From contig CALXVV010000028.1 in the NCBI GenBank assembly GCA_944392205.1, positions 1 through 63,856 of the forward strand: a stretch of 63,856 bases of DNA. Direction: 5' to 3'. Positions within the stretch are counted from its first letter, which is position 1. Every line of letters begins with the position of its first letter. The translations under genes were made by a program, and so were the position numbers. The notes under the pieces are model-generated. The model worked only from the letters and a program-made list of their open reading frames with translations, was not told where the DNA came from and did no database searches. This DNA is from an uncultured Alphaproteobacteria bacterium. Its GTDB lineage: Bacteria > Pseudomonadota > Alphaproteobacteria > RF32 > CAG-239. Positions 55,453-63,856 of the stretch are shown piece after piece.

Positions 55453-57937
55453 ATAGTTTGGCTGCAATCTCCTCAATCTCATAACACTCAATAAAGTCGC
55501 CTTTCTGAATGTCGTTGTAGTTTTCAAAGGAGATACCACACTCGTAGCCTTCTTTAACCTCTTTTACATCTTCCTTAAAGCGCTTGAGTTGGCCGATGGC
55601 ACCATCATGAATAACCACATTATCACGCAACAAGCGAATTTTGGCACCACGTCTAACCATACCTTCCGTAACCATACATCCACCGACTTTGCCGACGCCG
55701 GTAATGTTATATACCTCGCGGATCTCGGCATAACCGAGCAATTTTTCTTTGAGTTCGGGCGAGAGCATACCTTCCAAACCTTTCTTGATGTCATCCAAAA
55801 CATCATAGATGATGGAGTAGTACTTAATCTCAACCCCGTCACGGCGAGCCATATCTCTGGCCAACGGATTGGCACGAACGTTAAAGCCGATAACCAAAGC
55901 ATGAGAAGCTTTTGCCAAAGAAATATCTGACTCTGAAATCGGACCGACAGCAGAGTGCAAAACCTGCACGCTGACTTCCTCATTAGAGAGCTTGTTAATG
56001 GTACCCTCAATCGCCTCGATAGAGCCTTGAACATCAGCTTTGATAATAACCGGCAAATGCTTAACCTCGCCGGACTTAATCTTATCAAGCATCAGTTCCA
56101 TCGCCGACTTGGCAGATTTAACCAATTTTGCCTCGCGCTCCTTGCGGATACGATATCCGGTAATTTCTTTGGCCTGGTTTTCATCAGCCACAACCACAAA
56201 ATCATCACCGGCAGAAGGTGTTCCCTGCAAGCCCAAAACCTCAACCGGAGTAGCAGGTTCAGCCTCTTGCACCTTTTGTCCGTTTTCATTAAACATAGCG
56301 CGAACACGTCCCCACTCCTTGCCGGCAATACAAATATCACCGACATGGAGAGTTCCGTTTTGCACCAAAACGGTAACCACGGTTCCGCGGCCTTTTTCCA
56401 TCTTAGCCTCGATGACGGCGCCTTCAGCCTTGCGGTTGGGGTTAGCCTTCAAGTCAAGCATTTCTGCCTGCAGCAAAATAGCCTCAACCAATTTATCGAT
56501 ATTAATGCGTTTCTTGGCAGAAACTTCGGCACACAAACACTCACCGCCCATTTCCTCAACACCGATTCCGTGCTGGAGCAAAGCAGTTTTAACTTTCATC
56601 GGATCTGCACCGGGCAAATCAATTTTATTAATGGCAACCACAATCGGCACCTCTGCGGCCTGAGCATGGCGAATAGCCTCAATGGTCTGCGGCATAATGC
56701 CGTCATTGGCAGCCACCACCAAAACCACAATATCCGTCACCTTGGCACCGCGGGCGCGCATCTCGGAGAATGCCTCGTGTCCGGGGGTATCAATAAAGGT
56801 GATTTTATCACCTGTCTTGACCGTAATCTGGTAGGCACCGATATGCTGGGTAATACCGCCGGCCTCTTTTGCCGCCACGTTAGTTTCACGCAAAGCATCA
56901 AGCAAAGAGGTTTTACCATGGTCAACGTGCCCCATAACCGTAACCACCGGAGGTCTGGGCCGCAGTTGATCAGGTGTATCTTCCTGATGCTGAATAACTT
57001 GCTCGACATCGCTATCGGCCACACGTTTGAACTTATGCCCAAACTCCTCAACAACAATTTGGGCCGTATCGGCATCAATCGGCTGGTTAATGGTAGCCAT
57101 AACGCCAAGAGCCATAAGTTTTTTAATAACATCAGCACTTTTCTCGGCCATACGGTTAGCCAATTCCTGCACGGTAATTACCTCAGGAATAATAACTTCC
57201 TTAATAACCTTTTCTTGCGGTTGCTGGACTTGTTGCACCGGCTTGGGCTGTTTTTTCTTATAGCGTCTGCGCGGACCGCCAAAGCCATAATCATCATCGT
57301 CGTCATCATTCATGCCAATGGAATGGATGCTGATTTTGCTGTTTCTTCTTTGCGGCTCAAAGCTGCTTTTCATAATTTTTTTACGCTCGCGCTCAAAAAC
57401 CTCTTCTTTGCTGACAGAACGATTGGACTTTTTAGAAGAATGTTCATCCTCCTCAAAATCATCGTCATCGTCGTCATCATCATAATCTTTAGATTTTTTC
57501 TCTTTGTTTTTCTGGCGGTTTTCAGCCTCTGCCTCCGCCTCGGCTTTTGCGGCGGCAGCTTTTGCCTCAGCCTCTTCCTTAGCCTGTTTGGCAGCTTTTG
57601 CGGCGGCTTCTTCGGCCTCTTTTTGGCGGCGTTCTTTCTCCTCTGCCTCTTTCTGCTTTTGGCGCAGGGCACTGCGTTCTTCTTCCTCTTGGCGGCGTTT
57701 ATTTTCAAATTCTTTAGCCTCGGCAATCAAACGCAACTTTGCGGCTGTTTCCTCATCAATTTCGACTTTGGGTTCAGGCTTCACTGCGTTTGGCGTGATC
57801 ACGCGTTTTTTGCGTACCTCGACCTGCACCACCTTTTTGCCGTCACGGTTTGAGCGAGCAGCATCGCTGACACCTTTAAGTGTCAAAGTAGACTTGCCTG
57901 ATAATGTTAACTTGCCCTTGGTATTTTCTTCTGTCAT
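55451..57937 (-). CDS. infB: Translation initiation factor IF-2
   Basis: The 828-residue GTPase has an IF2 N-terminal domain and a long linker (residues about 60-245) with Ala/Glu/Lys-rich helix and a run of seven Asp near 150, then the G domain: [16 protein letters not shown] near 333, [15 protein letters not shown] near 379, NKIDLPGA near 433, and C-terminal domains to residue 828. It places fMet-tRNA on the ribosome. It follows ylxR in the conserved rimP-nusA-ylxR-infB order; rbfA, its usual follower, has been moved 5.6 kb away. The Asp run is encoded by a GAT/GAC simple repeat. Confidence 0.97.
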   Translation of the reverse strand: MTEENTKGKLTLSGKSTLTLKGVSDAARSNRDGKKVVQVEVRKKRVITPNAVKPEPKVEIDEETAAKLRLIAEAKEFENKRRQEEEERSALRQKQKEAEEKERRQKEAEEAAAKAAKQAKEEAEAKAAAAKAEAEAEAENRQKNKEKKSKDYDDDDDDDDFEEDEHSSKKSNRSVSKEEVFERERKKIMKSSFEPQRRNSKISIHSIGMNDDDDDDYGFGGPRRRYKKKQPKPVQQVQQPQEKVIKEVIIPEVITVQELANRMAEKSADVIKKLMALGVMATINQPIDADTAQIVVEEFGHKFKRVADSDVEQVIQHQEDTPDQLRPRPPVVTVMGHVDHGKTSLLDALRETNVAAKEAGGITQHIGAYQITVKTGDKITFIDTPGHEAFSEMRARGAKVTDIVVLVVAANDGIMPQTIEAIRHAQAAEVPIVVAINKIDLPGADPMKVKTALLQHGIGVEEMGGECLCAEVSAKKRINIDKLVEAILLQAEMLDLKANPNRKAEGAVIEAKMEKGRGTVVTVLVQNGTLHVGDICIAGKEWGRVRAMFNENGQKVQEAEPATPVEVLGLQGTPSAGDDFVVVADENQAKEITGYRIRKEREAKLVKSAKSAMELMLDKIKSGEVKHLPVIIKADVQGSIEAIEGTINKLSNEEVSVQVLHSAVGPISESDISLAKASHALVIGFNVRANPLARDMARRDGVEIKYYSIIYDVLDDIKKGLEGMLSPELKEKLLGYAEIREVYNITGVGKVGGCMVTEGMVRRGAKIRLLRDNVVIHDGAIGQLKRFKEDVKEVKEGYECGISFENYNDIQKGDFIECYEIEEIAAKL

Positions 57938-57970
57938 CTTAAAAAATTTCTCCGTATTTTCATCCTAAAG

Positions 57971-58543
57971 TTATGAGTTCAGAAAATCAGCCAGTTTTCC
58001 AAACTCACGACTGACCATCTTAGACATTTCACCTTTCAAAAAGGCGGCATGAATTGTATTTACCTTATCAAGTGTTTGATCCAACTCCTCGCTTGTAAAG
58101 AGATTAAATATTTTCAGATTTTGCGCCAAATGCACAATTTTCTGATGTCCGTCTTCAGCGGCATCTTTTGCTTCCAGCAGAAAGGCAACCTTATCTTTTT
58201 TCAGAGCCTCTGCCACCTTGTCCATACCGGTGATAAGCACACCGGCCTTTCTGGCCAAAGAAACGGCATGCAAAGCAGACTGCCGCAACAAATCCTCGGC
58301 CACTTTTTCCAAATTTTCCATTGGTTTAACCTTTTGCTTGAGGCTTTTGGCAAAAAGATTAGCAGCCACCGCCTTATGCAAAAGAGCCGAAGAGTTGGAA
58401 ACATAGACCCCCCTCCCCGGCAATTTATTTTTAAAATCAGGAATAACCACCGCATCCGGCCCCACCACAAACCTGAGCAATGCGCCCTTTTCAAGCACAT
58501 TTCCGGTCACGATACATTTTCTGGTCACATCTTCCTGTTTCAT
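57971..58543 (-). CDS. YlxR (DUF448) RNA-binding protein with L7Ae-like C-domain
   Basis: The 190-residue product has the YlxR domain first: TRKCIVTGNVLEKGALLRFVV near residue 7 and LPGRGVYVSN near 42, a basic RNA-binding face. Residues about 85-165 look like an L7Ae/L30e fold (ALHAVSLARKAGVLITGMDKV). The fusion is usual for alphaproteobacteria, while Firmicutes have two genes. It lies between nusA and infB, 69 and 33 bases from them. Confidence 0.9.
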   Translation of the reverse strand: MKQEDVTRKCIVTGNVLEKGALLRFVVGPDAVVIPDFKNKLPGRGVYVSNSSALLHKAVAANLFAKSLKQKVKPMENLEKVAEDLLRQSALHAVSLARKAGVLITGMDKVAEALKKDKVAFLLEAKDAAEDGHQKIVHLAQNLKIFNLFTSEELDQTLDKVNTIHAAFLKGEMSKMVSREFGKLADFLNS

Positions 58544-58611
58544 AAACGCCTCAACTTCAGAAAGGAGTTTGGAGCAGCTTGCAACAAACTGCTCCCAACT
58601 CTTTCACAAGA

Positions 58612-60129
58612 CTATTCTTGTGTAAACCAATGCTCACGAGCATTCATAATGATCTTATTGGCTTCTTGGATAGAAATTGTGTTTTCGCCCAAAATTTCAA
58701 TAAGTTCATCAGCGGCCAAATCAGCCAAGTCATCAATTGTTTTAATGCCTTTTGCGGCCAGGGTCAAGAGCATGTCGCGATCCAAACCTTCAACAGCCTG
58801 AAGTTTATCGTCAATACCTAAGGTTTTGCTTTTCTCTTCAAACTCTTTATTGCGTTTTTCAACATACTCTTTTGCACGAGATTGCAGCTCTTTGGCCACA
58901 TCCTCATCAAACCCTTCGATGTCTGCCAGTTCTTTCAAATCAACCATAGCGATTTCATCAACATTTGAAAAACCCTCGGCAATCAAGAGATGAGCAATCA
59001 TCTCATCAACATCCAAAGCTTCCATAAAGCGCTGAGAACGAACCTTATTTTCATTCTTGCGACGCTCTTGTTCCTGCTCCTCGGTCAAGACATCAATATC
59101 GCACCCCAAGAGCTGGGAAGCCAACTTAACATTTTGTCCGCGGCGGCCGATGGCAATAGAAAATTGCTCTTGCGGCACAACAGCCTCAATACGATTATTT
59201 TCCTCATCAATAACCACTTTAACAACCTCTGCCGGAGCCAAAGCGCTGACAATATACTGGGCCTTATCCTCAGAATAAGGAACAATATCAATTTTCTCAC
59301 CTTGCAACTCGGTAACCACAGCCTGCACGCGAATACCACGCAAGCCGACACAAGCACCAACGGCATCTATTGTCATATCATCGGTTTTAACGGCGATTTT
59401 AGCCTTAGAACCCGGGTCTCTGGCCACGCCCATAATTTTAACGATTCCATCGTAGATTTCCGGCACTTCTGAAGTAAAGAGCTTAGCCAAGAATTCCGGA
59501 CAAGTTCTAGACAAGAAGATTTGCGGCCCCTTATTTTCGCGACGAACGTCCAAAACATAAGCACGAACTCTATCCCCGTTTTTAAATTTCTCTCTGGGAA
59601 TAATTTCATCGCGGCGCAAAATAGCCTCAGTCTTGCCAATATCCAGAATAACGTTTCCAAATTCGATTCTCTTAACCGTACCGTTGACAATGGTGCCGAT
59701 TTTTTCTTTATATTCCTCAAACTGCTTATTGCGTTCAGCCTCACGAACTTTCTGCACGATAACCTGTTTTGCGGTCTGGGCGGCAATACGACCAAAGTCA
59801 ATCGGCGGCAGCTGATCAATCAAAAACTCGCCGACCTTAATTTTGGGGTCATATGCCTTGGCATCATCCAAACAAATCTGGGCAGCTTCGTTTTCAATCT
59901 CGGCATCATTGTCAACCACTTCCCGATATCTGGCCATGCTGATGGCGCCTGTCTTACGGTCGATATGAGCGCGAATATCATGCTCAAAACCATATTTAGA
60001 ACGTGCTGCCTTTTGAATAGCGATTTCCATTGCTTCAAACACATCGTCACGATCAATATTTTTCTCGCGGGCTACGGTATCTGCCACCAAAACAATTTCG
60101 GGTCTAGGCATATTTTCAGTATTTTCCAT
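58612..60129 (-). CDS. nusA: Transcription elongation/termination factor NusA
   Basis: The 505-residue factor has an N-domain, an S1 domain near residues 138-200 (IGTIVNGTVKRIEFGNVILD), two KH domains (VGACVGLRGIRVQAVVTELQ near 258, AIGRRGQNVKLASQLL near 328), and a C-terminal pair of helix-hairpin repeats (ALLTL-type: LTLAAKGIKTIDDLADLA near 460). It modulates pausing, termination and antitermination. GAGGAA precedes the ATG; rimP ends 26 bases upstream. Confidence 0.96.
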   Translation of the reverse strand: MENTENMPRPEIVLVADTVAREKNIDRDDVFEAMEIAIQKAARSKYGFEHDIRAHIDRKTGAISMARYREVVDNDAEIENEAAQICLDDAKAYDPKIKVGEFLIDQLPPIDFGRIAAQTAKQVIVQKVREAERNKQFEEYKEKIGTIVNGTVKRIEFGNVILDIGKTEAILRRDEIIPREKFKNGDRVRAYVLDVRRENKGPQIFLSRTCPEFLAKLFTSEVPEIYDGIVKIMGVARDPGSKAKIAVKTDDMTIDAVGACVGLRGIRVQAVVTELQGEKIDIVPYSEDKAQYIVSALAPAEVVKVVIDEENNRIEAVVPQEQFSIAIGRRGQNVKLASQLLGCDIDVLTEEQEQERRKNENKVRSQRFMEALDVDEMIAHLLIAEGFSNVDEIAMVDLKELADIEGFDEDVAKELQSRAKEYVEKRNKEFEEKSKTLGIDDKLQAVEGLDRDMLLTLAAKGIKTIDDLADLAADELIEILGENTISIQEANKIIMNAREHWFTQE

Positions 60130-60155
60130 TTTTTCCTCGTTTTTTATTGTTACGA

Positions 60156-60659
60156 TTAAAGTTCTGTTTCAGATGCATCTGCGGCAGCCTCGGCCAACAG
60201 TTCATCGGTTAAAATAAGTTTGGCTTTTGAAACCAGCTCATAGGGAATGACAAATTCCTGCCCATCCATATCAAAAAAGATATTTTGCCCATCACCAACC
60301 TTAAGGATTCGGCCCTTAAAGCGTTTGCGGCCGGCAACTTCGCCGCTGGTTTCGATTCTTGCCTCATAGCCGGAAAAACGCTCAAAATTTTCCAGCTTGG
60401 TCAAAGGCCTGTCAAGCCCCGGAGAGCTAACTTCCAAAGAATACTCTCCCTCAATGGGGTCTGCCTCGTCTAAAACCTGAGAGATTGCACGGCTGACGGT
60501 GGCACAATCATCAACCACCAAATTTTTGCGATCTTTGCGTTCAATCATCACCTGCAGGGTTGGATTCTTGGTGCCGATGGTTTTAATCCGAACGACCTCA
60601 AACCCAAGGCCCTCGACCACCGGGGTCAAAAGTTTCTCAAGCGGATGCGCCTCTGGCAT
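60156..60659 (-). CDS. rimP: Ribosome maturation factor RimP
   Basis: The 167-residue factor for 30S assembly has LEKLLTPVVEGLGFEVVRIK near residue 7, DCATVSRAISQVLDEADPIE near 50 and YSLEVSSPGLDRPLTK near 72. The ATG at 60659 has AGGAG seven bases upstream; a frame reaching 60722 runs through the lptG terminator and is rejected. It is the first gene of the rimP-nusA-ylxR-infB operon. Confidence 0.95.
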   Translation of the reverse strand: MPEAHPLEKLLTPVVEGLGFEVVRIKTIGTKNPTLQVMIERKDRKNLVVDDCATVSRAISQVLDEADPIEGEYSLEVSSPGLDRPLTKLENFERFSGYEARIETSGEVAGRKRFKGRILKVGDGQNIFFDMDGQEFVIPYELVSKAKLILTDELLAEAAADASETEL

Positions 60660-60687
60660 AGCGATTCTCCTAATTTTTTTAACAAAA

Positions 60688-60712
60688 GAGCGGGGCTTTT
60701 TGCCCCGCTCAT
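60688..60712 (-). terminator. Terminator of lptG
   Basis: GAGCGGGGC/GCCCCGCTC arms around AAAAA, then TTTTGTT on the minus strand. Confidence 0.9.
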
Positions 60713-60775
60713 CTAATATCAATTATAATTATGCGAACTATATAACAGAAAACTTTTTAAAAATCCAGCATTTTT

Positions 60776-61882
60776 TTATCCATCCTCCAAATGGAGCAAA
60801 ACAGAAACGGAGATAAGAGTTGCAATCAATGCCGGAGTAGACACAGCCAACCCGACGGGGATATAGCCGTTGATACCAAAAGCATATACAAGTTGGGTCA
60901 AGAAGTAGACAATAAACCCGGTAGAGATACCGCCCACAATCAAAAACATGACCCCGCCGCGGCGGTTGTTCGGACGCAGAGCAAAGACAGCGGCCACCAA
61001 CACCATGGCACACAGCAAGAAAGGCGAAACCAGCAAAGAAAGATACCGCAGACGGTGGCGTTGAGCAGAGAAACCTGACATTTCGTAAAAATGGATAGTA
61101 TCGGGCAAATCCCAAAAAGAAATAGATTCCGGCTCCACAAAATTTTCCTTAATCCGCTCTATATCAAGAACAGTCTTATACTTCAGACTATTTTTAACCT
61201 CTGTCGGATGTCCGGCCCTAAAAATCCTAACATCGCGCAAATCAAAAAATCCGTCTTTCAGCGTTCCGACATAAGCCTCGATTCTTTTTCCCGGCTGGGA
61301 GTGGCGGTCCATCTCCAAAATCGTCACGCCGCGCAGCAACAGCTCACCCTTTTCTTGGCGCAAAGACTTGGCCTGCAAAACCATCACATTGTTTTCATCA
61401 ATAGCTTCCCTGATCCAAAGTCCCTTATCAGAGAACAAGACCGCTTTTGGGTTTCTGGTTTTTAGGCGATATTCAAGCGTTTCATACAAGTCATACATAT
61501 TGGCGGCCACCGGGTTAACCAATGTTACATTAATAACGCCGATAAGAAAAGTCGTTACCAACACCGGCAAAAGGAACCCCCAAATAGAAACCCCTGCAGC
61601 ACGCATAATCACAAACTCATTACTTTTGCTAAGCTTCCAAAAAGTGACCATGGAAGCAATCATAACCACAAAGGGAAAAACCATCTCAATGGTTTTTGGC
61701 ATTTTTGTAATAGCAAGCTCCAAAACAAACCAAAAGCTCACATCCTCCCGCCCTGAGGTGCGGCGCAAAAGTTCCACCACCTCAAAAAGCATAATCACGC
61801 TCAAAACCATCAGCAAAACAGCAAAAAAATTAAACAAGATTTGCTTGGTTAAATATCGTCCGAGAATAGATGTAGGTTTCAT
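60776..61882 (-). CDS. lptG: LPS export ABC transporter permease (LptG)
   Basis: The 368-residue LptF/LptG-type permease has helices near residues 13-35, 60-80, 95-120 and three near the C-terminus, with a periplasmic jellyroll domain between (residues about 130-270). The start TSILGRYLTKQILFNFFAVLL is typical of the family. It extracts LPS from the inner membrane with LptB and its partner. lptF, normally just upstream, is absent: cysK stands there instead. LptG rather than LptF is my choice from the N-terminus. Confidence 0.85.
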   Translation of the reverse strand: MKPTSILGRYLTKQILFNFFAVLLMVLSVIMLFEVVELLRRTSGREDVSFWFVLELAITKMPKTIEMVFPFVVMIASMVTFWKLSKSNEFVIMRAAGVSIWGFLLPVLVTTFLIGVINVTLVNPVAANMYDLYETLEYRLKTRNPKAVLFSDKGLWIREAIDENNVMVLQAKSLRQEKGELLLRGVTILEMDRHSQPGKRIEAYVGTLKDGFFDLRDVRIFRAGHPTEVKNSLKYKTVLDIERIKENFVEPESISFWDLPDTIHFYEMSGFSAQRHRLRYLSLLVSPFLLCAMVLVAAVFALRPNNRRGGVMFLIVGGISTGFIVYFLTQLVYAFGINGYIPVGLAVSTPALIATLISVSVLLHLEDG

Positions 61883-61973
61883 GTTCTTGCTTCTAGAATT
61901 AAAACATAGGCATAAGTTATCCGCAAAAATATCTCTTGGCAATAGTTTTTATCAAGAGGTTCAAGAACATTTA

Positions 61974-62897
61974 TTACCCCAAGCGGGAAAGATAGTTGTT
62001 GATGGCATCGGGCAAAATTACCACAATATTTTTGCCCTCAAATTCTTTTCTTTTGGCCAATTTGGTTGCCGCGGCAATAGCTGCTCCGGCGGAGATTCCG
62101 ACAGGCAAGCCCTCGCAAAGCGCAATATCGGCAGCGGTTCCCCAGGCCTCATCATCAGCAATGTCAACAACCTCATCAACCAAAGACTTATCATACAAAG
62201 GCGGCACAAACCCGGCACCAATTCCGGGAATATCGTGCATTCCGGCCTCACCGCCGTTTAGGACGGCGCTTTTTTGAGGTTCCACCGCCGCAACATACAA
62301 ATCCGGATTACTTGTTTTTAAGGTTGCTGCCGTTCCGCACAAAGTTCCGGCGGTGCCGACAGTGGCTACCAAGACATCAACCTCGCCTTTGGTTGCTTCC
62401 AAAATTTCAATACTGGTGCCAAAACGGTGAGCATCCAAATTTGCCTCATTACAAAACTGGTCAAACATAATCACATTGGGATTCTTTTCTTTCAACAGCT
62501 CTGCTTTGGCCAAGGCGCCGCGCATACCATCTTCTTTGGGCGTCAAGACCACTTCCGCGCCAAAATAGCGCATCAGCAAAATACGCTCTTTGCTCATATT
62601 TTCGGGCATCATAATCACCAGTTTATAGCCTTTGGCGGCACAAATAGCGGCCAAAGCAATACCGGTATTGCCGCTGGTGGCCTCCAAAAACACGGTGTCT
62701 TTGGTGATTTTGCCTTGTTTTTCTGCCTGCTCAATCATTTTTAGGGCAGCTCTGTCCTTAATGGAAAACAACGGATTATAAAACTCGCATTTTGCCAAAA
62801 TATTGGCCTTAAGCTGATGTTTTTCCGCCCATTTGTGCAAATGGAGCAAAGGGGTATCTCCCACCAATTCGGTCATTGAATCAAAGATTTTCTTCAT
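61974..62897 (-). CDS. cysK: Cysteine synthase (O-acetylserine sulfhydrylase)
   Basis: The 307-residue PLP enzyme has the lysine in NPLFSIKDRAAL near residue 47, the phosphate and substrate loop EATSGNTGIALAA near 70, VGTAGTLCGTAATL near 180 and the family-typical IPGIGAGFVPP near 222. It makes cysteine from O-acetylserine and sulfide. The usual GTGGT loop is GTAGT here, a mild deviation. AAGGATAT precedes the ATG. No cysE or other sulfur genes are nearby. Confidence 0.93.
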   Translation of the reverse strand: MKKIFDSMTELVGDTPLLHLHKWAEKHQLKANILAKCEFYNPLFSIKDRAALKMIEQAEKQGKITKDTVFLEATSGNTGIALAAICAAKGYKLVIMMPENMSKERILLMRYFGAEVVLTPKEDGMRGALAKAELLKEKNPNVIMFDQFCNEANLDAHRFGTSIEILEATKGEVDVLVATVGTAGTLCGTAATLKTSNPDLYVAAVEPQKSAVLNGGEAGMHDIPGIGAGFVPPLYDKSLVDEVVDIADDEAWGTAADIALCEGLPVGISAGAAIAAATKLAKRKEFEGKNIVVILPDAINNYLSRLG

Positions 62898-62993
62898 TTT
62901 ATATCCTTAGTTGTTTATAAGCCGCAAAATATGCTGGCACAGAAAACAAGCTCTTGATATTATTACACTGTTTAAAAAACTTGCAATAAAGAA

Positions 62994-63581
62994 ATGAGAA
63001 CAATTTATCAAATTTTGTGGATTATCCCGCTGTTATTAGGGCTCGGCGCTTCAGCTCACGCCGCCAGCCTTGATGACTTGTACAGAGATATCATCCGCTC
63101 AGACAACGAGGGATATTTGCCCTTATTTGTTCTCAACCGCGCCAATCCGGACGCCGAAAGCAAGAAAGAAGAGGTAACCGTCAAACCAAGTGCCCCTGCC
63201 GCACAAACCAAGAACCCCACTGCCTCCCAAAACAAACCGATAAATCTGACTTATGATTCGCAAGCAGATGAAAGGGCTCAAAAGGCAGCCCAACTAAAAT
63301 GGCAACAAACCTTAAAAGCCGTTGCCGAGAACAAAGTTACGCCAATGGAGCTTTCCGAGATTACCTATCGGGCAGGAAAAGACGACCCCAAAGCGGTTGA
63401 GGTTCTGGCCTGGATGTATACCAAAGGCATCGGTGTGGGCAAAGATTTTGTAAAAGCATTTAGACTTTACCAAAAGGCAGAAGGACTAAAAGTGCCAAAG
63501 GCCAAAGAAAATGCCGCCAAAATTTATAAGGCCATGAGCGCCGAGCAGAGAGCCCAACTCCAAAACAAAAATCAGCAATAA
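62994..63581 (+). CDS. Exported Sel1-repeat protein
   Basis: The 195-residue product has a signal peptide (IPLLLGLGASAHAA, cleavage near residue 24), a Pro/Ala/Lys-rich linker (about 55-85) and a C-terminal helical part with one Sel1-type repeat (AVEVLAWMYTKGIGVGKD and FVKAFRLYQKAEG, about 137-168). Sel1 repeats bind partner proteins in the periplasm. The partner is not evident. The ribosome site is weak. It is divergent from cysK. Confidence 0.75.
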   Translation: MRTIYQILWIIPLLLGLGASAHAASLDDLYRDIIRSDNEGYLPLFVLNRANPDAESKKEEVTVKPSAPAAQTKNPTASQNKPINLTYDSQADERAQKAAQLKWQQTLKAVAENKVTPMELSEITYRAGKDDPKAVEVLAWMYTKGIGVGKDFVKAFRLYQKAEGLKVPKAKENAAKIYKAMSAEQRAQLQNKNQQ

Positions 63582-63589
63582 TATTTATA

Positions 63590-63753
63590 CTCTAGAAAAC
63601 CTCCAGGCGAGATTTGCAAAAAGATTGGAGAATGGTTCAGATAGAGCGATTTGAAAGGCAAAAGTACCGGAGTAGAGAGCACAAAAATTTCGACGGGTGG
63701 AATTTATAGAGTGATTTTGAAGGCGAGGGAAATTTTAGTGTACATAGAGGTAC
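63590..63753. repeat. GTAC-type repeat, left halves only, cut at the tip
   Basis: After the gene stop come a right-end piece (CTAGAAAACCTCCAGGCGAG), a subtype 1 left half (63627-63672, GGAGAATGGTTCAGATAGAG...), a subtype 2 left half (63685-63725) and an inner arm ending in GTAC-ATAGAG-GTAC at 63740-63753. The expected right arm is missing because unrelated sequence starts directly after the second GTAC. Confidence 0.8.
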
Positions 63754-63856
63754 TTCCCCGCGGGCATACAGTATGGCTACAACGTGTTGGCGGGCTACGT
63801 GGGAGACCTGAAATACCTGTTCAGCTCCGACGGCGTGAAGAGCCTGGGCGGCTTCG
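63754..63856 (+). CDS. Fragment of an RseP-type site-2 protease (foreign; probable assembly join)
   Basis: The frame from 63754 to the edge (34 codons) reads FPAGIQYGYNVLAGYVGDL followed by KYLFSSDGVKSLGGF. This matches the C-terminal part of Bacteroidetes RseP proteins as I remember them (pattern P-x-G ... L-x-x-Y-V ... F-x-x-x-G-x-x-S-x-GGFG). Its GC content is far above that of the rest of the window and it lacks any start. It begins exactly at the centre of a repeat hairpin. Confidence 0.55.

Noticed and set aside
55955..57853. Plus-strand frame of 632 codons opposite infB
   Set aside because: Long only because the antisense of the Ala/Glu/Asp-rich IF2 linker lacks stops; composition is abnormal (long Phe/Ile/Val runs) and there is no ribosome site.

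Overview
The window reads as one stretch of an AT-leaning alphaproteobacterial chromosome with ordinary Shine-Dalgarno-led genes. Pointers to the class are the nucleoid protein GapR, the split proton-translocating transhydrogenase (pntAA/pntAB/pntB), the 41-residue L36, a YlxR protein fused to an L7Ae-like domain, and DUF2333 and DUF2336 proteins. A HydF maturase and an FdxA-like ferredoxin rebuilt for two 4Fe-4S clusters suggest anaerobic hydrogen metabolism. An uncultured gut-associated lineage, such as the RF32-type relatives of Rhodospirillales, would fit; that is inference. The last ~100 bases look like a different organism (a GC-rich Bacteroidetes-type rseP fragment), so the right edge is probably an assembly chimera.

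Layout. 1-7.8 kb (mostly minus): DjlA-like protein (cut by the window edge), pgeF, deoB, lepA, a GNAT acetyltransferase, ettA and a secreted protein. 7.9-17.8 kb: rpmJ, pyk, gapR, a chromate-transporter pair, the pnt operon with ogt, hydF and a Kef-type antiporter. 17.8-21.5 kb: tRNA-Ser(CGA) in a duplicated setting, an ASCH-like protein, a ROK kinase, a glycosyltransferase preceded by an unclassified structured RNA, and tRNA-Gly(GCC). 21.5-27.6 kb: a TM2 protein, groEL/groES, a NaChBac-like channel, a prepilin peptidase and htpG. 27.7-41.5 kb (mostly plus): ferredoxin, PfkB kinase, bipA, murJ-DUF2333-nfu-bax, DUF2336, a GAF/HD-GYP phosphodiesterase, gloB and a large orphan. 41.6-63 kb (mostly minus): trmL, ychF, pth, short rplY, then the rimP-nusA-ylxR-infB ... 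rbfA ... truB-rpsO ... pnp cluster broken up by ftsK, fabD-fabG and orphan genes, followed by lptG and cysK.

The window is dominated by translation: three translational GTPases (LepA, BipA, IF2), EttA, L36, L25, S15, NusA, RimP, RbfA, TruB, TrmL, Pth and YchF. Two heat-shock operons (groESL, htpG) carry near-identical RpoH-like promoters.

The most unusual signal is not a gene. At six intergenic sites there are long imperfect palindromes of roughly 80-130 bp with a shared tip (GTAC, 5-8 bases, GTAC) and arms whose sequences differ between copies while staying complementary. They sit between genes and sometimes end on the stop codon of the neighbour (lepA, infB). This looks like an undescribed mobile palindromic repeat, comparable in style to Rickettsia palindromic elements. 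Two orphan loci (44.3-45.1 kb and 48.9-49.4 kb) also share one promoter-leader cassette without a Shine-Dalgarno, suggesting a common foreign source.
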